Of a stretch of 64,000 nucleotides of DNA, positions 13,050 to 24,633 are shown one piece after another. Position numbers and translations under genes: made by a program. Every line of letters starts with the position of its first letter. Position 1 is the stretch's first letter. A model generated the notes under the pieces. The model saw only the letters and a program-made list of their open reading frames with translations, did no database searches and was not told the DNA's origin. The DNA is from Aedes albopictus (lineage: Eukaryota > Arthropoda > Insecta > Diptera > Culicidae). The stretch lies in the NCBI RefSeq assembly GCF_035046485.1, contig NC_085137.1:450422980-450486979 (forward strand), in the 5' to 3' direction.

Positions 13050-13790
13050 TAACACCAAATTGTCGAAGAAACCACCAAAGAAATTGCTTACGGAAATTCC
13101 AAAATCTGCCGATTAATCATACAATTGTATTGCAGAAATAAATTAAAATTAAAAAATAATAAGCCTGAGGAATAGCCAGGAGCATTTCTGTAGGAATTTC
13201 CAAATAGTTTGCCGTAGAAAGCTTTGGAAGAATTGTCGGAAAAATTCTCAAAAAAATCCGAGAACATTTCCAAAATAATCGCTAATCTAATACCCGAAGT
13301 AATTATCAAGAGACATGTTAAAATATTGCTGAATGAACAACAAACAATTTATAAAAAGAATTATCGAGAATAATTGGCAAAGAGATTTTCAAAGCTACTC
13401 ATGAAGGCATTGTTGAAGGAAATCACAGAGAAAAAGCCGAAGGAATTCCCTGACATATTCTCAAAAAAAAGCCGAAAGAAAAATTAAAAAATGCTGGAAG
13501 ATTTCCCAAAAGCTTTGCTGAATGAACTTGCCAATTGCCAAAGGAATTCCCGAAAATTAAATTCAAGAAGTACCCTGATGAATTGTTCAAAAAATGTTAA
13601 AAGAATTAAAGAAAAATTATGTACTACTTCCTAAATAAATTTAAAAAAAAATGTTGAAAAAATTTCCCAGAAAAAATGCTGAATGAATAACTGAAAGGAT
13701 TGCCGAATCTGATCAAATTTCATAGGTATTCCTTAGAAGTTTTTGAAAAAAAAAATGTCAGAGAAATTACAATAGGGAATTTCTAATGTA
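13050..13790. repeat. Degenerate 12-bp repeat block, purine orientation
   Basis: Reiterated AAGGAATTGCCGAAGAAATT-like units similar to those at 6.0-8.2 kb. Small ORFs in it are repeat translations. It is followed by a flank (about 13800-13910) resembling the flank at 8240-8340. Confidence 0.7.
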
Positions 13791-13939
13791 ATCTCCTTTA
13801 AAATCAAAATTCTGAAATCTTTTATTGTTATTTTGTGATGATTCTTAAGACTTCCTTGAACTTATTTTGTTTGGAAATGTTACTTAGAAAGTGAAACACA
13901 GTTTTTTTTTATTATCGTAGAGGTTTGGGTCGAAGGGTC

Positions 13940-14640
13940 TCAGATTTTCACAGGCAGGGCTCATGGATATATGAACAAACAAAAAATGAGAAAAATTCAG
14001 GATCGCATGTTTTTCCGGAAAACTCAGGTTGATTTTTTTTTCGTTTTCCACTCACACTACTCTGAAAAATCATCGAAGCACCGTAGGAACAAGTTTTTTT
14101 TAGAAAATAAAAGCAAATTTTCTCAAAAATCAAAAAAAAACTATGCCAGAATTCGTGAAAAATGTTCAAAAAAATATTTTAGAGAAGGTTATTTCATAAG
14201 CTTCAATCGCTGAAATTTTTGGAATGTATTTTTTTTTTGTTTTTGAGTTATGGCCAATTTTGTTGGAAAATGTTCAAATGTGCCATATAAGCCTTTTCTT
14301 TGAAAAATCATAACTCGAGAACAATGCATTTTTTTTGAAGAATGAAGGCAAATTTTCTCAGAAACCCAAAAAAATATGAAGCAGAAGTTTTCCACGAAAT
14401 TTTTCGCCGTTGAGAAAATCCATAAAGAAAAGCCGGAAAAACTATGCCCGAACTCACGGAAAATTAAAAAAAAAAATTTGAGAAGGTAATTTTATAAGCT
14501 TTTTTATCTTTCCTGAGTTATGACCAATTTTATGAAAAATGACCATGTACGCATATATTATATGGCCATTTTTCACAAAATTGGCCATAACTCAGGAACG
14601 AAAAAAGTGCATTCCAAAAATTTCATTGATCGCTGAAATT
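13940..14640. repeat. Inverted and direct repeats of a GAGTTATGGCCAATTTT-type motif
   Basis: The motif GAGTTATGGCCAATTTT with a flanking CGCTGAAATTTTTGGAATG-like stretch occurs near 14208-14275. It recurs as GAGTTATGACCAATTTT at 14514. The inverse, AAAATTGGCCATAACTCAGG, is at about 14577-14596. A short palindrome (TATATTATATGGCCATTTTTCA region, 14550-14575) lies between. This looks like a decayed foldback of unknown class. Confidence 0.5.
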
Positions 14641-15285
14641 GCTGAAAGGAGGCGTTACAGGACCGCTTTCGGGGTTTTTGAAGGATCTCAGGTGCGCTAC
14701 ATAAGGCCCCCGAGAGATTTTCAGAGGGTTTTCTGTAACATTTCAGGAAGTTTCAAAGGATTTTCAGTAGGTTCCGAAAGCGTTACAGAAGCATTTTTGG
14801 GGATTGCGGAGGATCTCATGTATGTACGTTAAATTTGGTTGGGGGTTTTCGGAGGCATTTCAGAAAGTTTGAAAATTCTAGAGGCGTTGCATGTGCGTTT
14901 ACCCGAGTTTATGGGGTCTCAGCTATGGTACAGAGAGTTCGAGAAGGGTTTCAGGGGCTTTAGAGTCATTTCAGAAAGTTTCCGTAGATTTTGAGCGAGT
15001 TCCAAAGAAGTTAGAGGAGCATTTTCGTGGGTTTAGGAGAATCTCAGGTGCGTTACGAGAGATCCGAGGGAGCTTCAGGATATTTTCGTAGGCATTTCAG
15101 GAAGTATCAGAGATTTTTCAGGGTATTTCAGAGGCGTTACTGTGGCGTTTTTGGGGGTTTCGAAAGGTCTCAGATCCGTCACGGGATGGCTAAGCGGGTA
15201 TCAGGGGTTTTCGGAAGCATTTCAGGAAATTTTGGGAGCCGTTTCAGAAAGCTTCAAAGGATTTTCAGCGGATTTAAAAAGTGTA
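14640..15285. repeat. TTTCAGGGG-type degenerate repeat
   Basis: Irregular units such as GGGGTTTTTGAAGGATCTCAG, TTTCAGGAAGTTTC and GGCGTTAC recur every 10-25 bases. Related sequence continues at 15520-15640 and at 55420-55780. The reverse orientation is found at 48500-49045. Open frames here are artefacts of low stop content. Confidence 0.65.
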
Positions 15286-15289
15286 TGGG

Positions 15290-15511
15290 CCACTTTACGG
15301 AACGACAACATTGTTGAAGTTGATATTGATATCCACGGATTAGGACACCACCTCCTATCAAATTTTCATTCATAAAATCGGCTCGTTAACCCTCGAGCAG
15401 TTGCGTCTTCGGCCACCTCATTGACACCATACTCACGCTGTTTACCAGCAGCGTGCTTTTTTCATGGTGCGTGCACTCAGTACACGACGCGACTGCCCCC
15501 GGGTTAAATGG
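15290..15511. mobile_element. Short MITE (same family as 29394-29497), interrupted by a piggyBac-type MITE
   Basis: Left end CCACTTTACG and right end CGTTAAATGG are inverted ends of the kind seen at 29394-29497 (CCATTTTACGA ... TCGTAAAATGG). Internal sequence also matches that copy in reverse orientation: CAACATTGTTG, GATATTGATAT, and TTCATAAAATCGGCTCG. Its right end is split at TTAA by the element at 15390-15503. Removing the insert and one TTAA restores a nearly normal end. Confidence 0.75.
15390..15503. mobile_element. piggyBac-type MITE, TTAA target duplication
   Basis: 114 bp starting CCCTCGAGCAGTTGCGTC and ending GACGCGACTGCCCCCGGG, an imperfect inverted repeat. TTAA lies on both sides (15386-15389 and 15504-15507). 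TTAA target choice and a CCC start are hallmarks of piggyBac-superfamily elements. A similar 115-bp copy is at 53414-53528. Confidence 0.75.
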
Positions 15512-15519
15512 ACTATTGA

Positions 15520-15640
15520 GGGATTCCACAGGATCTAAGGGGCGTTACAAGGGGTTTTGAAAGAATTTTAAGAGGATTCCAGAAGCGTTTTAAAGCGTTT
15601 AATGAACGTTTCAGGAGGTTTCAGATGGGATCCATGACTG
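15520..15640. repeat. TTTCAGGGG-type repeat, continuation
   Basis: GGATTCCACAGGATC, GGGGCGTTACAAGGGG, TTTCAGGAGGTTTCAG and related words continue the 14.6-15.28 kb repeat on the far side of the nested MITEs. Confidence 0.55.
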
Positions 15641-15940
15641 ATTACGTTTGTAGATCTGATGAGCTATTATCAAGGGAGCTCTTGAAGATTCTCAAACAGA
15701 AATTGAACTATCACTTGATAGCACAATGTTGCATGATGTGAGAGCAAAAAATCCATTAAAACCCAAGTTATTCATCCAATTATCATTGATTTATGTTCTC
15801 CCTGTTTTAGGCATAAAGTGTATTATTAATCGAAAATCTTTGGTTTTCGTTTATACTGGTTCATGAGCTCTGAGCTCTTAATCACAATTTCATACTAAAC
15901 AATCGTTAATTCCTTCCCTCTCTTCAATTTTCCCCCCTAG

Positions 15941-16700
15941 ACACTGTCGAAAAGGAGATCATCAAGGAGGGCGAAAAGCTGAGCGACATCCTCTCGATGC
16001 CCGTGAAGGACGCCGTCGGCCGCGAGGTGGACGTGGACTACAGCGAGGACATTGCCAACGTGCGGGACATCCTCGATGCGACCATTTCCCGGTCGCGAAT
16101 CTTCGTTGAAAGCGTCGAACTGCAGCGGCTAACGCTGGACCAGATCACCCACATCTACAAGTACGAAACGGACGCCGAGACGGCCCTCCAATGGATGGAC
16201 GACCTGTACAAGGTGATGCTGCGGTCGCACACGCACGTCGGGACCAACGTGTACGAAATCCAGGCGCAGAAGGACGAACACCAGACGTTTCAAGAGACGG
16301 CCAAGGGGACGTACAACTACGGATGCCAGCTGTTGAACGCCTCGCTAGCGCTGAGGCAATCATGCAAGCTGGAGACGGATCGGAACATCGAAATGACCCA
16401 GAAACTGCAGACGACATGGAAGCAGTTTCAGGCGGTCAGCCAAGAGCAGATGACACGGTTGCGGGTTTCGGCCGTGTTTCATCGAAGCGTTGAGGAGCAC
16501 TGTAGCAAGTTGTACGAGTTGAAGGATAACGTGTTAAGGATCGGACAGATTGAGGAATCCAGCAGGAGGAAAGTGAGACTGAGAAAATGTTTGACCAGTA
16601 GGGAGCGGTTGCTAGTGGAAGTGGGCCGGATGGTGCGGCTGGGGAGACTGCTGAAAACGAGACTGAAGGAACCGTTTCTGTTGGACGATAGGGTTGAAAC
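15941..16700 (+). CDS. SESTD1-like: SESTD1-like protein, internal exon (second/third spectrin repeats)
   Basis: 760-bp exon after a strong polypyrimidine acceptor (TTTTCCCCCCTAG). It ends GAAAC/GTGAGT. Two bases complete the GAC codon begun in the previous exon, then 252 codons follow, then two bases of a split codon. Motifs that match SESTD1 in order are IANVRDILD, then ETALQWMDDLYKVMLRSHTHVG-like text (W near residue 83), then TYNYGCQLLNASLALRQS, then WKQFQAVSQEQMTRLRVSAV and FHRSVEEHC. This is the spectrin-repeat pattern of a tryptophan in helix A followed by basic helices. Third-position GC is high, in contrast to the flanking AT-rich introns. No catalytic domain is present; the likely role is a cytoplasmic lipid- or channel-associated scaffold, inferred from the vertebrate protein. 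Confidence 0.88.
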
Positions 16701-17215
16701 GTGAGTATTATGACAAGTAGTAAGAAATCTACAGGAGCAAAAACAAAAATTTGACACATTTCCAAACATGTTGAAAAACTGTTGTGTTTGCTTTGGATTA
16801 GTGATCTTCCGTGTGACACTCTAAAATTATTGCATATCGTTGCGATGCTTCAGTATTGGTGTTCAACTTTACTTGGATTATGTTCACTGTTCAGCTGTCC
16901 CGTCTGGTCTCGTGAGAGTATTTATATACCAACTCATCAGCGTGCAGTTGAAAGGGTGTTTTGGTAGCATATGGTGTAACTCTTTTTTTGGCGTTTTATT
17001 GCCGTCAAGTGGAAAACTACAATACTCGTACAATCGAGATTTAATAATAACCCATTAGAGGAGAAACTCTGTGGTTAGTGAGTGTACGCGAATTTGGAAC
17101 GGGATGCTTTGGCTACACTGTTGAGGAAGGTTCTTCGATATTTCGGTAGGGTGGCATCTTTTGGCAATGATAATTTAAAACTGAAATGAATGTCTTTTGT
17201 TTTTCTAATAGACCA

Positions 17216-17370
17216 TTTTCAGCTCAACGCAGAAATCACGTAGACGCGACCTGTTTCAATTCAAATGAAATTTTGCTCATATATTTATGAGCTTCTATAT
17301 AAAAGTGTTTTTCATGTAATTCGTTTTGCAATATTCTTCACCTAATTTTTGGAGAGGGCGTATGAAAACA
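17216..17370 (+). repeat. Dispersed repeat, copy 1 (second copy at 45375-45530)
   Basis: Shares CGTAGACGCGACCT, TTTCAATTCAAATGAAATTT, GCTCATATATTTATGAGCTTCTAT and CAATATTCTTCACC with the 45.4-kb copy in the same order and orientation. No ends or coding capacity are visible. Confidence 0.7.
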
Positions 17371-17449
17371 TTTTTTTTTTGTTTGCAAAAAATCACAACT
17401 TGAAAATAATTAAAATAGGATTGAAATGATTTATTTTTTTTTTACTTGA

Positions 17450-18300
17450 TCATCTATTTAGGGCTCATGCTCCAACAGGCATAACGGAACCGAATTCAGT
17501 TAAAACTATTTACAATTTCATGTTTTTGTCTTATAAACTATGTTAGTCTTGGGGAACCGTAAAACTCGCGGTTCGGTGGAGGTTAGGGGGAACAAAAATA
17601 TTTGAGGAAAGGATAGGGTGATGGGGCTTTTCGTTGACATGTGGCAGCTTGGTGTGGCGTATTGCTGCTGGTCAAACGTAGAGTGGACAAACAACCTGTA
17701 ACGACGACACATACAGACGATTTTTGAAGGGACACGAGGTGGACAAGTGGAGCAACAAGACTGGGATATCAAACGAAGACTTCAGCTTCAGCTTCAGCTT
17801 CAAGAAGTCGTACACAAGCTTCATACGCTCAAGATCTAGTTTACCCAACACATCTCTAATGTCTTCCTTTTCTGGTTTCCCTCGGGCCCTGAGGGATGCA
17901 CATAAATCGGATCTGGCTATACCGTATTCGGGGCATTCCCACACAAGATGGTTGATATCTTGATAGCCTGCACCACAGCTACAGTGATTGCTATCTGTGA
18001 GCCCTATTCGATAGAAGTGCGAGCCCAGAGAGTAGTGATTGGACATAAGTCGACACATTATCTTGATAAAATCTCGACCCATATCCAACCCCTTGAACCA
18101 CGCCGTCTTTGATATCTATGGGAGAATTGAATGTAACAACCTGTCCAACTCTCCTGCATCACATTTTTGTTGCCAACTGACGAAGGCATGCTGACGAGCA
18201 ATCGAAAAAAAAATCATTGAAGACGATATGACGGTCATAAATATCGTCTTCCATAGCGCCCATCTTGGCGAGTGAGTCCGCTTTCTAATTGCCTTTCTCA
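17450..18300 (-). pseudogene. 5'-truncated non-LTR retrotransposon: RNase H end and zinc-knuckle tail
   Basis: The minus-strand frame at 17672-18088 has RLMSNHYSLGSHFYRIGL, then NHCSCGAGYQDINHLVWECP (a C-x-C-x8-H-x4-C type knuckle), and a C-terminal helix RMKLVYDFLK. Just upstream (18116-18290), in a shifted frame, are LADSLAKMGAM (the end of an RNase H domain) and residues resembling HAFVSWQQKC. This order, RNase H then Cys/His tail, belongs to I/R1/LOA/Outcast-type elements. At least one frameshift separates the parts and everything 5' of RNase H is missing. Near 17780, four AGCTTC hexamers create a KLKLKLKLK run in the frame. Confidence 0.7.
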
Positions 18301-19000
18301 TTTAGATTGAGATTTCTATTGGAGTTTCTCCCAGTAGGTCCTTTCTGTGTTGGTTCTGGTGTGTCTTTCAGAGTTTTTTTTTCCCGAATTTTTGCTGGAC
18401 TTTCTTCCATGATTTTTTTTTCGGTATACTATTTGGAATTCCTACAAGGGCTATTACATAATACTTCTCGCAGTTGTTCACAAGATTTTTTCCAGTGATC
18501 CCTTCCTTGAGTGATCCTTCTAAGATTGTTTTATTCTTTACAGACTTTCTCAGGGTTGTTCCTAGAGCTCTGCCCGCAATCCCCAAAGAAAAATGTCCCG
18601 TAATTGTGGGTGCTCCTTTAGAGATTTCTTTGATAGTTGCTCCTGGAGTTCTTGCAGGGATTTTTCAAGAGTTTTTCTCGGAATGTCTACTGAGATAAGT
18701 TACGAAGTGTGTAGTAGGAAATTCTCGGAGAAAGACAGGAAGGAATCTAAGTGAAAATTTGAAAGAAGCTCCGCTAAGATCTATTGGAAGAATCTCGAGA
18801 GGGACTTCGGAAGCCAAGAATCTCGCAAAATTCCAGAGAGAAACTGCTGGAAAGCTAAGAATAATTCCCAGGAGGTGTGCCTGAATAGACCCCATGAAAA
18901 AGTCATGGAAAAATCCTGGGAACTCTAGCAGAAATACCAGGAACAACTTTCGAAAATCTCAAAAGAACATTGAAAAAATCTCGCAAGGAACTATTAATTT
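18290..19000. repeat. Degenerate 12-bp repeat block with an orientation switch near 18700
   Basis: Up to about 18700 the units read TTTCTTCCATGATTTTTT or CCTTTAGAGATTTCTT (pyrimidine-rich). From about 18715 they read GGAAATTCTCGGAGAAAG or GAAGAATCTCGAGAGG (purine-rich). ORFs on both strands here are repeat translations. Confidence 0.65.
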
Positions 19001-19369
19001 TTTTCCAAAGCTGCTGTTATTTTTCAGTTCGTTTATTTAAGGCTCTGCGTTCAATGAAAACTTTACGGAGCCGAGTAACTATAAAATAATTGAAAATTAT
19101 TAAAAAAAAACACTAATAATGAGTTCTTCGGGCACATTTCGTCCTGGGGGCATTCGAAAATAAAGTGCGTTTTAACAAATTTGTACCACTGTACATATTT
19201 TTCTTATCTTTCTGCGCTCTCACAAACATAGAATCATAATTCATGTTAATATTAAATGTTTTTGAGAAACTCATCTTCATGCGCCTTCATTTGTATAGAA
19301 AAAGTTAACTTCGTGAGTTTGGCAACTTTTTTTTTGTACTCCCGATTTATAAAAAAAAACTCTGATATC

Positions 19370-22010
19370 AAGACTTCTTTCAAGAATTTCTTAAGGAATG
19401 CTCTCAAATTCAAGCAATATTTCAGGAATTTCTGAATAAATTACACTCATTCGTAGAGGGTAATTATTCCTCGAATAAGATTGCCTACAAATTTCTCCAA
19501 AAATTTCAAAATGCGATCTCAAAATATATACCAAAGATACATTAAAAAATTTTCTCCAGGGATATTTTTTTAGTTTCAGGAATCAATTTAAACATTTCAT
19601 TTGTTATTTCCCTGAAATTTTCCATAATAATATTTTGAAAAATTTAACGTGGATTGGTTCGGAAATTGCTGCATAAATTGCTTCTGAATTCCTTTCTGAT
19701 TCCTTCAGAAAAAGATTCCCCCAGAAATTTATCGAAAGATTTTCTGAGAAATCCATCCATTAGAATCTTTAGATATTCCTCCATGGATTCCAGTAACAAA
19801 ATCTCCAGGTATTTCTTATGAAACTCTTCCAACGATTGCTACAGAAATCTGCCAGGAAATTTTCGGAACTTTCGCTAGTAATGTCTTCGAAGATATCTCT
19901 AAAAATTCCTTCAGAAACTCTTACAGCTTAGTAAACTCGTAGTTTCCTTTAAATTTTCTTCGAAGTTTTCTAGAGATTATTCCTGGAAATAATTGAAGAA
20001 CTCCATTATAAAACCTTTCTTGGATTCCTACTGAAATTTATCCATGGATTTCTTTAGAAATTTCTCCAGAAATTCTTTCAGAAAGTCTTACACGAATTCC
20101 TTTTAAGGTTTATTAAAATATCTTCCATTGATTCCTTAATAAAATCCTTTTAAATTTCGTTCAGAATTTCCTCTTAAAAATTATCTTTGAAATTTACTGG
20201 AAAAGGGTCTATGGGTTCCATCCATAGATTTCTTCAAAAAAACTAAATTAAAGATTTTTTTCAATAAATTTATTTAGAAAATAAAAAAAGTCCCTGAATA
20301 TTTATATTTGCAAATTCTTTATGAGATACCTCAATAAATTTGTCCAAGATTTTTTAGACATCATCTATTTATTTTCCAAATTGCTCCGTGAATTCCTTCA
20401 TAAATAAGTCCAGGAACTCGGTATTTCAATTCACCAAGGTTTTTTTTTAAACTTCCCCAGAGCTGGCTTCAAATCTTCCTAAACGAATTTCAACGAATTT
20501 CCCTTTAAGAACTCTTTTGGAAAGATTTCCATGGATTGCTTCTAAAATTCCAACAGGGAATACTTTTAAAGTTCTTCTTGGGATTCGTTTAAGATAAAAA
20601 AAATTGCCCAGGATTCCTTCACTGATTCTTCCAAAAAAACTTCTTCAGAAATTTGTAGGGGTATTTCTTCAAAAAGTCCACCAAAGATTTGTTCAAAAAT
20701 AGCTTTACAGATTCTAATGAAAATTGCTGCAGGAATGTGTCACGAATTTTCTTCAGAGAGTCATCGATAAAATACTACAGGAATTCCTCCAGAGATTCCT
20801 GTATCATTACTTTCAATGATTCAGGCAGGAATTCATTCAAGGAATCCGCTTGTTATTTCTCCTACATTTTTTTCTAAGCAAAACTCCTTCACAAACTCTT
20901 CAAGGAATTTATTCAGAAATATTTCCTTTGAATTTCGTCAGAAATTCTTTTAGGAACACCTCAAGAGTGTTGTTGGGGGATCTTTACAGATGCTAATCAA
21001 GGCGTTTCTTCAGGAATTTCTGCAGGAACTTTTTTTTTTTTTAATATTTACGCAGATTTCTCCTGGATTACTTTCAGAAAATTCTTTTTATCAAATGATT
21101 TCTCCAGGTTTTTTTTTTCTCAAAATTCCTCTATAAGTTTTTCTAGGAATACTCCCAATGGTTTCTCGTGAAGTTTCACCATGAAGTTCTACACAAATTA
21201 CTACTGGGATTTCGTCAAGAATTTTCCTAGGATTTCTTCAAGTATTTCTCCAGAGATTGTTTTAAAAGAAATTCCTAAGATATCCACGAGTATTCTACTG
21301 GAATTTCTCAGAAATTGCTGTTCGAACTTGCGCAGAAATATTTCGTTTAAAAGATTTTACTTCTTTAGAATTTTAAGAATTTATTCAAAAGTTTTTTTTT
21401 CAGTTATATCTCTAAACTTAAAAAAAATCTACAGAGGTTCCTCTGCAAATTCTTCGAAGGTTTTTTTTTGGAAATTGATCCTGCGGTTTCGTCAAAAATA
21501 TCTTCAGGGATTATATCAGTGGTTCCTGCAGGAATTGTTTCAGATTCTTCTCCAGGAATTTTAACAGAAGTTTTCCAAAAATTTCTGAAACAATACTTGA
21601 GAGAATCCCTGAAGAAATCCATAAACAAAACACCTCTACTTTTGTAGCTTTCCAGAAACAGTGAAACTTGAAAATTTTCTTGGAATTCTTGGAAAAAAAT
21701 CTTCGAAAAGATTCTTGGACAAAAAGTGCTAACCAAGTTTTAAAGTTAGCTCTTTGTGAATTTCGGGATGAATGCCTGAAAGAAAACCTGTAGAAACTTC
21801 TTTAGATTCCTCCTGAATTCTAAGGAAAAATGCTTGAAATATTTTTTGAAGCTTTCCTTCATGAAGATATCCGTAGATGATTTTCTGTAGATATCGTTTC
21901 AGAAATGTCTTCAGAAATTGCAGACAAAGCTACTTGCGGTATTCCTAAATAAAGTCCTAAATAAATATTTGACGATTTTTTGATCTCGTGGAGATACCTC
22001 TGCAGGATTT
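19370..22010. repeat. Long degenerate 12-bp repeat block, pyrimidine orientation
   Basis: About 2.6 kb of CAGGAATTTCTCCAGAAATTCCTT-like units in which AATT cores alternate with CTTC/CTCC spacers. Poly-T runs interrupt it (for example 21030-21042). The ORFs at 21181-21564 and 21404-21736, on opposite strands, are products of this repeat and not genes. Confidence 0.75.
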
Positions 22011-22089
22011 TTCATATGAATTTTTAATACTATTTTTGAAGGGATCACCACAATCTTCACAGTCCTACCCACTAGGATTCGGCTCATTT

Positions 22090-24625
22090 TTCAAGTTGTT
22101 GTAACCTGGAATTAGTAAGCTCTTCTGAATTCAAATGACAAAAATAGGGGAAACCTATGAGTTTAAGCCAAAAAAAAACAAAAATAGATTTAGAGGTGGC
22201 GCAATCGCCTCAAAGTAGAAATTTTGAGTAATAAAAAGGTGTTTTCACTTCAAGTGCCATAACTTTCTCAATTTTTCACCGATTTTCAATCTTTTTTTTT
22301 ATTAATTTCTCACAAATTAAATTTCAAATAAACTCGTAGAACATCAACTTTTTCCTAAGTCACGCAAAATATGAGTTTTTATGGATCTAATTTATTTTTT
22401 TCGTCTTTTTACAAAAAATTCAACTTCAGGGTTCGATAACTTTTTACCCGTTCCATTTTAATTTTTTTTTTTTTGGCTTGCATTTGTAGATATTTCTGTT
22501 GCCAATCTTTGCCCCAAACAAACTTATCATCAAAGTACTCATTTTTATGATACTTTTCACCAAAAACTGCCAAAGCATGCCTTAAAACTTGATTTTTTCA
22601 TGCAAAATTGGAGTTTTTGTCGGCTATTTGCAATTTTTTACTCCAAACCAGATACTTAGCATCCTATTTAGGGATATGGAACACATTGGAGGATTTTTTT
22701 TTTTTCAATGTTTCATTCCTCGCATTTCGAACATGAAAATATTTTTTGATTCAGAACACTCCAAAAACTGTAGTTTAAGGCTTCCATATGATTATTGAGA
22801 ATAAATTTTTCACTTTGAAACCGAAACTGAGCATGAAAACAATTAAAATTTTGCCAAAATTCTGATTTTTCCAATAAAATACGTTTTTTGAACGATTTTT
22901 GGTATTTATCTATTTTGAAAAGATTTTTTAAAGGTACAGTTTATTCACAGCATTCTTAGGTAACAAAAATGTTTACAAAAGCAAGCTAAAAAAATTAAAA
23001 TTGGTCAAACGGTTAAAAAGTTACAGGACTCTAAAGTTATTTTTTTTGTAAAAAGAAGAAAAAACTAAATTAAATCTTCAAAAACTCATATTTTGCGTGA
23101 ATTTGGAAAAAAAAATGATGTTCTACGAGTTTATTCGAAATTCAATTTGTAAGAAATTCATAAAAAAAGATTGAAAATCGGTTGAAAATTGAGAAAGTTT
23201 GTCACCGCTCCGCAGAGGGCGCATGAGACTCGGAGACAAAATATAGTAAAATAGAAGGTTCCTCTGGGCATTGGTCCCCGACCCCAATACCTGAGCCGCA
23301 GAGGATATCTGGTTCGAGAAAAACGGAACCACACGTTGACTAACGAGCCATCCCAATTCAAGATAGAAATTTCAGTTTTACAAGAAAAATGGTATGAAGA
23401 AATAGAGTGTACTTACATTTATTCTGGAACTTATCCTACTTATCCTAGTGTTTTGTGGTGTGTCATGAGCGTGTGGATGTGTATCCCACGGCGGCAGCAA
23501 AACTCTCAGGCCTGTCCGGACAGTTGGGGAATAGACCACCGGCTCCATGCCGGCAACCCCGCTGCTTGGCACGCCATTAGCGTCCCTGCCACCACGACAT
23601 CACCACTCTGCTCATGGCCCAAAGCACCACCATGGCAATTTCGCTGGATTAAAGAAAGGCCTATATAGGCATCGAAGGGCACAATTAATTATCAGCATAC
23701 ACTATTGGATCGTTTCAGAAATCCGTCCAACTCATCCTATTCTTACCGATCTCAATTTCTATGTTCACTCCCGAGGATCCATCTTACAGTTGGCCGTAGC
23801 CATGCCTAGCTGTTAACTGCGTTCTGCGGAAACAATAGCACACTTGTTTAAAGAAGCAAAGCAAAATGTAGCACAACTCACATCGGTCAGACCCGAAAAT
23901 AAAAAAAATCACCACTTTAACTTTTATTACTATCGCGCGCACAGGGTCTGCTTGATGTTCAACCGATAACTGATAGCAACCGCCGATCATCGCAAGTGTT
24001 TTATTGGTGGTGATGCTGGGTGCTACTGAGTGGTTATTGAGCAAATGGTACTCAATCCATTTGGCCTTATCGATAAAGGGAAATGATTTGGTCTTATCAG
24101 AGAATGAGATGGTACTTAGGATAGGGTTTCTGATACCGGTGGCTAGATTTTTATGGTGGTATAGGGTGATGTCGGGTTTTTTATAATATAAATTTCATGA
24201 AGCAGCTTGCGCCCAGCGGAGCATACACTAGAGGCATGCGGCGCGATCGATCGACTATTAACAACGATCGAACTAATGATGACGATGTTGTGTTGTTTGT
24301 GTTGTGGAAGTGTGATGATTTAACATGGTAATATTCAACCAAAACTCCTGCATTGATTGGCGAGGCTAAGAGCACCATAGCGGCTCAGTACACGCCAGTA
24401 AAGATTACCGCCTCCGTCATCAAGCTAGTGGAGCAGGTTACAAGTTATGGCACTTGAAGTAAAAACACCTTTTTATTACTTGAAAATTCAACTTTGAAGC
24501 GATTGCGCGACCTCTAAATCTCAATATTTTTGGCTTTAACTCAGAGGTTTCTCTTTTTGTGTCATTTGAATCCAAAAGAGCTTACGAATTCCAGGTTTCA
24601 ACAACTTTTGAAAAGTAAGCCGCAG
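22090..24625. repeat. Foldback element with inverted arms, right arm split by a solo LTR
   Basis: The outer left arm (about 22100-22270: AGTAAGCTCTTCTGAATTC, GGCGCAATCGCC, CACTTCAAGTGCCATAAC) is the inverse of 24447-24620 (ATGGCACTTGAAGT, GCGATTGCGCGACC, AAAAGAGCTTACGAATTCC). The inner left arm (22270-22460) is the inverse of 22985-23199 (CGTAGAACATC pairs with GATGTTCTACG, and GCAAAATATGAG with CTCATATTTTGC). The two halves of the right arm are separated exactly by the TG...CA element at 23200-24442. No transposase is seen. Confidence 0.75.
23200..24442 (+). mobile_element. Probable solo LTR of an LTR retrotransposon, AGTT target duplication
   Basis: 1243 bp starting TGTCACCGCTCC and ending GAGCAGGTTACA, flanked by AGTT on each side (23196-23199 and 24443-24446). 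TG...CA ends, a short imperfect inverted terminus (TGTCACC / GGTTACA) and a 4-bp duplication fit a Pao/Bel or Gypsy LTR. No internal gag-pol, primer site or second LTR is present, so recombination between two LTRs is the likely origin. Orientation is assumed. Small frames inside have no recognisable product. Confidence 0.65.
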
Positions 24626-24633
24626 CCTATCAC

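Larger units (their letters stand above)
5134..15940 (+). other. 10.8-kb intron of the SESTD1-like gene, filled with repeats
   Basis: Begins GTGAGT and ends TCAATTTTCCCCCCTAG. The exon phases on either side match: one base plus two bases gives a GAC codon. The intron holds satellite-like blocks, a large foldback element, a mariner-type MITE and nested small MITEs, listed separately. I see no gene inside it. Confidence 0.8.

Noticed and set aside
21181..21736. Overlapping 127- and 110-codon ORFs on opposite strands
   Set aside because: Both lie in the AATT/CTTC repeat and mirror its periodicity.
23123..23361. Two overlapping minus-strand ORFs at the LTR edge
   Set aside because: They cross the LTR/foldback boundary and have no recognisable motif.
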